In this document: in pieces, positions 49,085 through 56,572 of the stretch
Numbering within the stretch: the stretch's first letter is position 1
How the letters are laid out: every line of letters begins with the position of its first letter
Translations under genes and position numbers: made by a program
DNA from: Terriglobia bacterium
Lineage (GTDB): Bacteria > Acidobacteriota > Polarisedimenticolia > Polarisedimenticolales > JAIQFR01
DNA length: 64,000 nt
Assembly (NCBI GenBank): GCA_020073205.1
Contig: JAIQFR010000005.1
Coordinates: 1 to 64,000, forward strand
Reading direction: 5' to 3'
Notes under the pieces: generated by a model
Database searches by the model: none
What the model was told of the DNA's origin: nothing
What the model saw: the letters and a program-made list of their open reading frames with translations, nothing else

Positions 49085-50938
49085 ATGGCCACGGGCGTTT
49101 CGACGCGTGCCGGGTCCCGCGCGGCCCGCTCCCCGGCCAGGGTAGCGGCCCTGTTGCTGGCGGTTGCGCTGGTCGCGTACCTCCCGGCGCTCCGAGCCGG
49201 CTTCGTCTGGGACGACGACTACCACGTGACCCGGAACGCGGCCCTCGTCGACGCCGGAGGGCTCGCACGGATCTGGCTCGATCCCTCCGCGACGCCGCAG
49301 TACTACCCGCTCACGCACACGACCTTCTGGATCGAGCACCGGCTATGGGGCCTCGCCCCGCTCGGCTATCACCTCGTGAACATCGTCCTCCACGCGGGAT
49401 GCGCGATCCTCCTGTGGCGGGTCCTGTTGGCGCTCGAGGCGCCCGGCGCGCTCCTCGCCGCCGCGGTGTTCGCGCTCCACCCGGTCCACGTCGAATCGGT
49501 GGCGTGGATCACCGAGCGCAAGAACGTGCTGTCCGGAGCGCTGGCCTTGGGCGCGATCCTGGCGTGGCTGCGCTTCTCCCTCGTGGCGCGGGAGCCCGGG
49601 GAGCGGATTCGACACCACCCGTGGCGAGCCGGCGCGCTGTCGGCGCTCCTGTACGTCCTCGCCCTGCTGAGCAAGTCGGTCACGGCGACGTTGCCGGGAA
49701 TCGCGGGCCTCCTCACGATCTGGCGGCGCGGCCGGCCGAGGCGGCGCGAGGTCGTGCTCCTGTCGGCGATGCTGCTCGCCGGCGCCGCGGCCGGCCTGAC
49801 GACCGTCTCGCTCGAGCGGCAGCAGATCGGCGCCGAGGGGCCCGAGTGGTCGCTCGGCCCGCTGGAGCGGCTCCTCGTCGCCGGACGCGTCCCGTGGTTC
49901 TACCTCTCGAAGCTCGCCTGGCCGGCCGGCTTGTCGTTCGTCTACCCTCGCTGGACCGTGAGCGCTCGGGCCCCCGTCGCGTGGCTCGGACTCCTCGCGA
50001 CGACGGCAATTCTCGCGGGGCTGTTCGTCGCGAGGAAGCGCATCGGCGCGGGCCCCTGGGTCGCGTTCGCCGCGTTCCTCGTGGCGCTCTTCCCGGCGCT
50101 CGGGTTCTTCAACGTCTATCCGATGCGGTACTCGTGGGTCGCCGATCATTTCCAGTATCTCGCCAGCGCCGCACCCATCGCGCTCTTCGCCGCGTCGGCC
50201 GCCAGGGCCGCCGCGAGAGCGAGGGCGCACGTCCCTCCCTGGCTGCCGCGGGCCGTGGCCGCGGTGCTGCTCCTCGCCCTGGGGGCGGCGACCTGGAGCC
50301 GGGCCCACGCGTTCCGAGACGAGGAGACGCTCTGGCGAGACACGCTCGCCCGGAACCCTTCGGCCTGGATGGCCCACAACAACCTCGCCGGGATGCTCCA
50401 GGCTCGCGGGGAGACCGAGGAGGCGATCGCGCACCTCCGGGAAACGCTGCGCCTCAAGCCGGACCACGCCGGCGCGCGGGAGAACCTCGGGCTCCTCTTG
50501 GCGCGCAGCGGAAGGGCATCGGAGGCGATCCCCGAGCTGATCGAGGCCGTGAGGCAGCGCCCCGACGCCGCGGCGGCGCGGGCCGCCCTGGCCGGACTTC
50601 TCGCGGCAGCGGGGAGACTCGGGGACGCGATCGCGGAGTACGAGGCGGCGCTCAAGCTCGACGCCCGGGATCCCGATCTCCTGTTCGGCTTGGCGAACGC
50701 GCTCGCGCGGGACGGCCACGTCGGCGAGGCGGCGAATCGTTACGCGGAGGGCCTCAGGATCCGACCGCAGGACGCCGACGCCCACTACGACCTCGGGACG
50801 CTCCTCGCGCGCGGCGGGCGGCTCTCCGAGGGGATCGCGGAGCTCGAGGAGGCGGTCCGGCTCCGTCCCGGCATGACCGAAGCGAGGCGGAACCTCGAGA
50901 TCGCGCGGCGCCTCGTCGCGGCGACCCCGCGGCCCTGA
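49085..50938 (+). CDS. TMTC-like membrane protein 2 with C-terminal TPRs
   Basis: A 617-residue protein: about 9-11 membrane helices (to about 430), then five TPR repeats (about 435-605). GT-C/TMTC marks: F-V-W-D-D-D-Y-H-V with the acidic pair after the first helix, Y-Y-P-L-T-H-T-T-F-W, H-P-V-H-V-E-S-V-A-W-I-T-E-R-K-N-V-L-S, L-L-S-K-S, and Y-P-R-W in a later loop. It is more compact than the copy at 30091-32283 and keeps a clear D-D motif. It follows kinase B with only three bases between. In this setting it may glycosylate an exported protein or glycolipid. Confidence 0.75.
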   Translation: MATGVSTRAGSRAARSPARVAALLLAVALVAYLPALRAGFVWDDDYHVTRNAALVDAGGLARIWLDPSATPQYYPLTHTTFWIEHRLWGLAPLGYHLVNIVLHAGCAILLWRVLLALEAPGALLAAAVFALHPVHVESVAWITERKNVLSGALALGAILAWLRFSLVAREPGERIRHHPWRAGALSALLYVLALLSKSVTATLPGIAGLLTIWRRGRPRRREVVLLSAMLLAGAAAGLTTVSLERQQIGAEGPEWSLGPLERLLVAGRVPWFYLSKLAWPAGLSFVYPRWTVSARAPVAWLGLLATTAILAGLFVARKRIGAGPWVAFAAFLVALFPALGFFNVYPMRYSWVADHFQYLASAAPIALFAASAARAAARARAHVPPWLPRAVAAVLLLALGAATWSRAHAFRDEETLWRDTLARNPSAWMAHNNLAGMLQARGETEEAIAHLRETLRLKPDHAGARENLGLLLARSGRASEAIPELIEAVRQRPDAAAARAALAGLLAAAGRLGDAIAEYEAALKLDARDPDLLFGLANALARDGHVGEAANRYAEGLRIRPQDADAHYDLGTLLARGGRLSEGIAELEEAVRLRPGMTEARRNLEIARRLVAATPRP

Positions 50939-51005
50939 CGCCCGCCGGGTGCGGCTCGCTACCTTCTGGGCTATGCTCCCCTCCATTTGCCCGGAGGATC
51001 CGCGA

Positions 51006-51644
51006 TTGAGCGCGACGACGTACAGCCGGACGCTCTTCCGCGTGCGCCTCGCGTCGATCTACCTCCTGATCGCGCTGATGCTCGCGCTGTCGCGCCCGAC
51101 GCCTTTGACGGTCACCGTGGGGTTCGCGGCGGCCCTCGCGGGAGAGGCGATCCGCTTCTGGGCCGCGGGGCACCTCCTCAAGACCGAGGAACTGGTCACG
51201 TCGGGCCCGTACCGGTTCACGCGGAACCCGCTCTATCTCGGCCGCCTCCTGATCTTCATCGGTCTTTCCGTCATGGCGCGGCTTCCCTACGGCGCGAACT
51301 GGCTCGTGCTCGTGCTCGGCTGCGCGGTGTTCTTCGGGTATTACTTGAGACGGAAGGAGCGCGTGGAGCCCGCTCGCCTGCGCGAGCGGCACGGCGAGGC
51401 GTTCGAGCGCTACCTCCGCGCGGTCCCGGCCCTCTTGCCGACGCTCCGCCCTTATCCGGAGGGGGCGTCGGCAGGATGGTCGTCGGACCGAATGCTGAGG
51501 AACCGCGAGCACTGGATGGTCGGCGGCCTCCTCGCGGTCTCCCTCCTCATGCTTTGGCGCGCCTACGCGATCCAGGCGACGGAGCTCGGCACGGGGGCAG
51601 AGGGCGCGACGGAGGCTCCTGCGGCGACTTCCCCCGGACGCTGA
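51006..51644 (+). CDS. ICMT/PEMT-family membrane methyltransferase-like protein
   Basis: A 212-residue membrane protein with about four or five helices. The family motif is clear: L-V-T-S-G-P-Y-R-F-T-R-N-P-L-Y-L-G-R-L-L, then the S-adenosylmethionine end E-x-x-L/R-x-x-x-H-G-x-x-F-E-x-Y (R-E-R-H-G-E-A-F-E-R-Y). Such enzymes methylate isoprenylcysteines in eukaryotes and lipids or unknown substrates in bacteria. A TTG at 51006 with GGAGGA nine bases upstream fits best; ATG 50973 has no site. It follows TMTC-like 2, so the substrate may be an envelope lipid. The last helix and tail lie beyond the motif. Confidence 0.8.
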   Translation: MSATTYSRTLFRVRLASIYLLIALMLALSRPTPLTVTVGFAAALAGEAIRFWAAGHLLKTEELVTSGPYRFTRNPLYLGRLLIFIGLSVMARLPYGANWLVLVLGCAVFFGYYLRRKERVEPARLRERHGEAFERYLRAVPALLPTLRPYPEGASAGWSSDRMLRNREHWMVGGLLAVSLLMLWRAYAIQATELGTGAEGATEAPAATSPGR

Positions 51645-51672
51645 CTTCGAGCGCCGCCGGGCGTTCGCGCGC

Positions 51673-53292
51673 TCAACGGCTCGAAAAGAGGTAGGCGGTG
51701 GTCCCGCCGATCTCCGCCCGGACCAACGGCTCGCGTCCGCCCAGCACGCTCCTCGCCTCCGTCACCTCCGCCTCCTCGACGATCACGAACGACCGACGCC
51801 CGGCGGCGAGGAACGACGCGAGATCCTTCGCGGACTCCAGGTTGGGGATCGCTCGGTGCGTGTAGAACGCGTAGCTGGCCCGCCAGGCCCAGAACCGATA
51901 GGACGCGAGGGGCTCCTCCGGCGAGACCCTCGCGATCACCTGCTCGCAGAACGGGCGGGCGGACTTGAAGCGGTTCGCCGCCGGGAACAGCGAGACCGCG
52001 GCCAGGATCTCGAGGGACAGCACGAGCGCGAGGAACGCCGCGGGCGCCACAGCGCGCGCGCGCGCGCGGCTGGCGAACGCGGCGAGAATCGCCGTCCCGC
52101 CGGCGATCAGAAGCCCGCCGAGCGCCTCGCCCTGGGACGCGACCTCCGGGTAATGCGGCACCACCCGGAGGAGCACCGCGAGCCCGCAGGCCGCGGCCAC
52201 GAGCCCCGCCGCGGCGAGAAGGACGAGAGCAGCGATCCGGCGGGCCTTCGACAGGGCGCCGTCCACGAGCCGGTCGCCCAGCCCGGACGCGAGGATCGCC
52301 ACCGCCGGCGCGATCGGGAGGATGTACGGGCTGCGCTTGCTCTCCGAGAGCGAGAAGAAGGCGAGGATCGCGGCCACCCAGATCCATGCGAGCAGGTCGA
52401 GCCGTCGCTCCTCGTGATCGCGTCCCGGGAGTGCCGCCGCCAGCGGCACGAACCAGGCCCAGGGCGCCATGTCGATCCAGAAATACTCGAGGTAATACCA
52501 GAACGGCGCCCGATGGTCCCACGCCCAGAGGAACCTCGTGACGTTCTGGCGGAGGAGCATCTCCCGCAAGAAGCCGGTCTCCCCCCGGATGTAGAGGACG
52601 GCGAGCCACGGCATCGACACCGCGAGGCCGACCGCGACCCCCACCGCGGCGTACGACGAGCGCAGCGCTCCGAGGCGGCGCGTCGCGGCAAGGTAAGGGA
52701 GCAGCACCAGCGCGGGGCCGAGCCACGCCACCGGGCCTTTCGCGAGGAATCCCAGCCCCGCCGCGAGCCCCGCCAGGGCGAACCCCGGAAGCGGCGCGGC
52801 TCCGTGGTCCGCGACGCGCACCACCGCCAGCACCACCGCCAGCGTCGACACCGCGACGAAGATGTCCATCTGCACGGCTCGGGAGTTCCAGTAGACGCCG
52901 TAGGTCGTGCCGAAGAGCACCGCGGCGAGCCGCGCCCGGCTGCGTCCGGCGCCGGGAACGACGAGGAGGTAGGTCAGCAGCACGCCGAGCACCCCTGCGG
53001 CCGCCGCGGGCAACCGGAGCACGAACTCGTCGACGCCCCCCAGAGCGCCGGCGGCCGCCAGCGCCATCCAGTAGTAGAGGACCGGCTTCTCGGCGAACTC
53101 CCTTCCGTTCACCGTCGGGACGATCCAGTCGCCGCGTTTCGACATCTCGACGACCGCTTGGCCGTACGTGGGCTCGTTCGGCTGCCAGAGGTCGCGCGCC
53201 CCGAGGGAAACGAAGAAGAGCACTGCCGCCCCGAACCCGAGGGCCAGGAGGTCCCGCCGGACCTCCGCGCGTCCCGGGCGGAGCGGGGTCAA
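51673..53292 (-). CDS. ArnT-like (GT83/PMT family) lipid-linked sugar transferase
   Basis: A 539-residue GT-C transferase with about 11-12 membrane helices. Family marks: D-L-W-Q-P-N-E-P-T-Y-G-Q near the first helix with the catalytic-type acidic residue, K-P-V-L-Y-Y-W, L-A-K-G-P-V-A in a membrane loop, and Y-I-L-P-I-A-P-A at a late helix. ArnT adds aminoarabinose to lipid A from a polyprenyl donor; related enzymes use other sugars. The TTG start at 53292 overlaps the msbA stop (TTGA), so it is coupled to the lipid A flippase gene. No arnB, arnA or arnD gene is in view, so the sugar is unknown. Confidence 0.8.
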   Translation of the reverse strand: MTPLRPGRAEVRRDLLALGFGAAVLFFVSLGARDLWQPNEPTYGQAVVEMSKRGDWIVPTVNGREFAEKPVLYYWMALAAAGALGGVDEFVLRLPAAAAGVLGVLLTYLLVVPGAGRSRARLAAVLFGTTYGVYWNSRAVQMDIFVAVSTLAVVLAVVRVADHGAAPLPGFALAGLAAGLGFLAKGPVAWLGPALVLLPYLAATRRLGALRSSYAAVGVAVGLAVSMPWLAVLYIRGETGFLREMLLRQNVTRFLWAWDHRAPFWYYLEYFWIDMAPWAWFVPLAAALPGRDHEERRLDLLAWIWVAAILAFFSLSESKRSPYILPIAPAVAILASGLGDRLVDGALSKARRIAALVLLAAAGLVAAACGLAVLLRVVPHYPEVASQGEALGGLLIAGGTAILAAFASRARARAVAPAAFLALVLSLEILAAVSLFPAANRFKSARPFCEQVIARVSPEEPLASYRFWAWRASYAFYTHRAIPNLESAKDLASFLAAGRRSFVIVEEAEVTEARSVLGGREPLVRAEIGGTTAYLFSSR

Positions 53293-55121
53293 GGCGGGGC
53301 TTCCTGGAACTGGAGGGAGTGGAGGCGGGCGTACACGCCGCCCCGGTCGAGCAGCTCGCGGTGGGTGCCTTCCTCGACGATCCGGCCTTCCTGGAGCACG
53401 ACGATCCGGTCCGCCCTCCTCACGGTGGAGAGCCGGTGAGCGATCACGAGGCTGGTCCGTCCCTCCATCAGCACCTCGAGGGCCTGCTGCACGAGCATCT
53501 CGGACTCGGAGTCGAGAGCGGACGTCGCCTCGTCGAGGATCAGGATCGGCGGGTCCTTGAGGAGCGCGCGCGCGATGGTGATCCGCTGCCGCTGCCCCAT
53601 GCTGAGCCGCGTGCCCCGCTCGCCGAGCATGGTGTCGTAGCCGTCGGGAAGGGCCTCGATGAATTCGTGGGCGTGGGCGGCACGCGCCGAGTCGATCACC
53701 CGATCGAGCGGCGCGTCGGCGCGGCCGTACGCGATGTTGTTCCGGACCGTGTCGTCGAAGAGTACCGTCTCCTGGGTCACGAGGCCGATCTGCGACCGGA
53801 GCGATGCGAGCGTCACGCCGCGGACGTCCTGCCCGTCAACGAGTACCGCTCCCGCCGTCGGATCGTAAAAGCGCGGCACGAGGTTCGCCAGGGTGGTCTT
53901 GCCCGACCCCGACGCTCCGACCAGCGCGACCACCTCCCCTTTCCGGAGGACGAGGCGGACCCCGTCGAGCACCTTCTCGCCCTCGTAGGCGAAATCCACC
54001 CGCTCGAATCGGATCTCGCCCCGGAACGGGTGAAGCGGCTTCGCCTCCCGGGCGTTCCGGACGTCGCGCTCGCGGTCCATCATGTCGAAAACGCGGCTGG
54101 CGGCGGCGAGGGCCTGCTGGAAGTACACGTTCAGCTGGTTGAGCTTGCGGACGGAGATGAACAGGAAACCGAGAGACGCCAGCACCACCGCGAAGTTGCC
54201 CGCGTCGAGCGTGCCCCGGTGGATCTGGCGCCCCGCGTAGTAGAACAAGACGGCACCCGCCATCGCGCCGACGATCTCCATCGCGGCCGGCGCCAGCGCC
54301 GCGGCCCGACCGGCCTTGAGGTCCGCCCTCAGCATCCGATCGAGGGTCCCGCGGAACCGCTCGATCTCGAAACGCTCCATCGCGAAGCCTTGGACGACCT
54401 TCGCCCCTCCCACCGCCTCGGAGACGAGGCTCGCCGCCTCCGCCATGGTCTCCTGCGACCGGGTCGAGGCGCGTCTCAGCCGCCTGCCGAGGCGCACCAT
54501 CGGCCAGGCCAGGAGCGGGAGGACCACGAGGGCGAAGAGCGAGACCCGCCAATCGTGGACGAATGCGACGACGAGCATGAAGGGGACCATGGTCCCGACC
54601 CGGATCAGGTCGGCGAACACCGCGGTGGTCAGCCACTGGAGCCGCTGGACGTCGTTGAGGATGCGGGAGAGGATCACGCCGGTCGGATTCGCCTGGAAGA
54701 ACTTGAGCGATTGGTAGGTGACCGACTCGTACAGGTCCGCCCTCAGGTCGCGAATCACCGACGCCCCGGACTTGGTGGTCAGGTACTCGCCGAAGTACAG
54801 GAAGATCCCGCGAACGAAGAACACCAGGACCAGCAGGACCGGGACCTGGACGTACGCGCCCTTCTGAAGCCAGGCCGACCACGGTCCTGCCCGGAGCCAC
54901 GTCCGGATCCTGGCGAGGATGTCGGGCCCCGCGACGTCCGGGGAAGCCAGCGCCGCGGCCTGCGGCGCGGCCGCCGGCGCCAACACCTGGTTGATCAGCG
55001 GCTTCACGGTCGCCACCACCGCGGACATCAACGCGCCGGCCACCGCCAGCATCAGCGCGGCGGCGGCCATCTGGCCCAGGTAGGGCTTCGTGTACCGCAG
55101 GAGCCTGCGGAAGCTGGCCAT
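53289..55121 (-). CDS. msbA: MsbA-like lipid A export ABC transporter (permease-ATPase fusion)
   Basis: A 610-residue half-transporter. Six membrane helices (about 15-330) precede the ATPase domain (about 370-605), with Walker A GASGSGKTT, Q-loop, signature LSMGQRQR, Walker B ILILDEATSALD and the switch His in I-A-H-R-L-S-T. MsbA flips lipid A-core across the inner membrane. A long linker of about 45 residues (Ala/Pro-rich) follows helix 1, an unusual periplasmic insert. The ATG at 55121 has no Shine-Dalgarno and lies about 10 bases after TAGCAT, so the mRNA may be leaderless. Its neighbours are the ArnT-like and kinase genes, which supports the lipid A role. Confidence 0.85.
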   Translation of the reverse strand: MASFRRLLRYTKPYLGQMAAAALMLAVAGALMSAVVATVKPLINQVLAPAAAPQAAALASPDVAGPDILARIRTWLRAGPWSAWLQKGAYVQVPVLLVLVFFVRGIFLYFGEYLTTKSGASVIRDLRADLYESVTYQSLKFFQANPTGVILSRILNDVQRLQWLTTAVFADLIRVGTMVPFMLVVAFVHDWRVSLFALVVLPLLAWPMVRLGRRLRRASTRSQETMAEAASLVSEAVGGAKVVQGFAMERFEIERFRGTLDRMLRADLKAGRAAALAPAAMEIVGAMAGAVLFYYAGRQIHRGTLDAGNFAVVLASLGFLFISVRKLNQLNVYFQQALAAASRVFDMMDRERDVRNAREAKPLHPFRGEIRFERVDFAYEGEKVLDGVRLVLRKGEVVALVGASGSGKTTLANLVPRFYDPTAGAVLVDGQDVRGVTLASLRSQIGLVTQETVLFDDTVRNNIAYGRADAPLDRVIDSARAAHAHEFIEALPDGYDTMLGERGTRLSMGQRQRITIARALLKDPPILILDEATSALDSESEMLVQQALEVLMEGRTSLVIAHRLSTVRRADRIVVLQEGRIVEEGTHRELLDRGGVYARLHSLQFQEAPP

Positions 55122-55205
55122 CGGAGGGATGCTAGCAGAAAATCGCTCCCCTCCGAGCCGCGCCGGTCCGCCGCCGCCGCCCGGCCCGGACGATGTGCTA
55201 ACCTG

Positions 55206-55328
55206 GTGAACCAGGCGCCGGAGGGCGACCTGCCGCAGGAGATCTTGAAGGAGATTCACGTCCGCCGCGTGGCCCGAGCCGCCGCCGGCCGGATGGCTTC
55301 CACGGCCGATCGTCGCGAGGTGAACTGA
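55206..55328 (+). CDS. Possible 40-residue peptide gene coupled to the next gene
   Basis: A short open frame (GTG 55206) encodes a charged, mostly helical peptide with P-Q-E-I-L-K-E-I-H-V-R-R-V-A-R-A. Its stop overlaps the following ATG (TGATG), which could give translational coupling. There is no good ribosome site and no known family, so it may be chance. Confidence 0.2.
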   Translation: MNQAPEGDLPQEILKEIHVRRVARAAAGRMASTADRREVN

Positions 55329-56545
55329 TGCACAAGCGTGCCCTGCCCCTCGTCGTCGTCCTTCTCGTCACGTGCAGCGTCGCGTCGCGGGTCCACGCCG
55401 CTTCCAAGGTGTCGGGTAAGGTCGTCAACGCGTCCGGCGAGCCGGTGAATGACGCGGTCGTGAAGCTCGAACCCTCGGCGCCGGGGGATCCGACCCTCGA
55501 GTCCAAGACGAAGAAGAAGGGGCAGTACTTCTTCGCCATGGTGGACGGCGGCGACTACACGATCCGCGTCACCGCCGAGGGGTGGCGCGTATCGGCGGTG
55601 GACATCCTCATTCGCAACAAGGACAACAAGAAGACCTTCGACTTCAAAGGACCTCTCGAGCCCGGCGCCAAGCTGCCCCCGATCACCGTGGGCGACACGG
55701 ACACGGTGATCTACGACATGACGCTCTCGCCGTCGACGAGCGGGTCCGGCGAGTTCGGGACCGGAATCGCGGTCATGGGCACCGGAGACCTCGTGGGCCT
55801 GGTCCAGAAGGGGGATTCCGCGAAAGCGCGCAAGGAGATCGGCCGGAGCCTCGAGACCGCGCCGAACGATCCCAAGCTCCTGTACCTCGCGGCCTACCTC
55901 GACCTGCAGGACGGCAAGGACTCGGACGCGGGAGCCGAGATCGACAAGGCGATCGCCGCCGAGGACACATTCCCCGGCGCCCACCTCCTGCGCGGGGCGA
56001 TCCTCGAGAAGAAGGGGGACGACGAGACCGCCCTCGCCGACTACCGCAAGGAGGCCGAGACCGCCCAGGACAACGGTCTCAAGCGGGACGCGTACGTCCG
56101 GGTCGCCATGGTGGCCAAGAAGATGCACCGGGACGACGATCTGGTCCAGGCCCTCCGCAAGGTCATCGAGATCGACCCCGCGAACGACGTCGCCTTCACC
56201 CAGCTCCTGGAGATCTACCTGAGGCAGCGGAAGGAGGACGAGGTCAAGGCGCTGCTCGCGATCGCCCCCGACAGCGTGAAGAACGACGCCAACGTGCAAT
56301 TCAACATCGGCGTGCAGAGCTGGAACCGTGGGAACGCCGAGGCGGCTTCCGTCGCGTTCGCCCGCGCGGTGGAGCTCGATCCGAAGCTGCCCGACGCGCA
56401 CCGCCAGCTCGGCTACTGCCAGGTCAACCTCGGCCAGTTGGACAAGGCGGTGTCGGAGCTTCAGCGCTACCTCGAGCTGGCCCCTCAGGCGCCCGATGCG
56501 GCCGAGGTCAAGGAGCTGATCAAGAAGATCAGCAACAAGACGTAG
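55328..56545 (+). CDS. Exported carboxypeptidase-regulatory/TPR protein
   Basis: A 405-residue exported protein. It has a signal peptide (1 to about 24, ending H-A-A) and a carboxypeptidase-regulatory-like beta domain (about 28-130; V-S-G-K-V-V-N-A-S-G-E-P-V-N-D-A-V-V, D-Y-T-I-R-V-T-A-E-G). A run of about seven TPR repeats follows (about 150-400). It lies upstream of a VWFA-related gene and an Oar-like receptor whose N-terminus has the same kind of regulatory domain. The three may work on the same periplasmic process. The ATG overlaps the stop of a possible short ORF. Partner unknown. Confidence 0.8.
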   Translation: MHKRALPLVVVLLVTCSVASRVHAASKVSGKVVNASGEPVNDAVVKLEPSAPGDPTLESKTKKKGQYFFAMVDGGDYTIRVTAEGWRVSAVDILIRNKDNKKTFDFKGPLEPGAKLPPITVGDTDTVIYDMTLSPSTSGSGEFGTGIAVMGTGDLVGLVQKGDSAKARKEIGRSLETAPNDPKLLYLAAYLDLQDGKDSDAGAEIDKAIAAEDTFPGAHLLRGAILEKKGDDETALADYRKEAETAQDNGLKRDAYVRVAMVAKKMHRDDDLVQALRKVIEIDPANDVAFTQLLEIYLRQRKEDEVKALLAIAPDSVKNDANVQFNIGVQSWNRGNAEAASVAFARAVELDPKLPDAHRQLGYCQVNLGQLDKAVSELQRYLELAPQAPDAAEVKELIKKISNKT

Positions 56546-56572
56546 CGGACCTTGGCGGGGAGCCGCGGGCGC

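Noticed and set aside
52050-52072. Alternating GC run inside the ArnT-like gene, as a possible Z-DNA or phase-variable site
   Set aside because: It encodes Arg/Ala codons in frame, is short, and dinucleotide change would shift frame; no sign of variation can be seen in one sequence.
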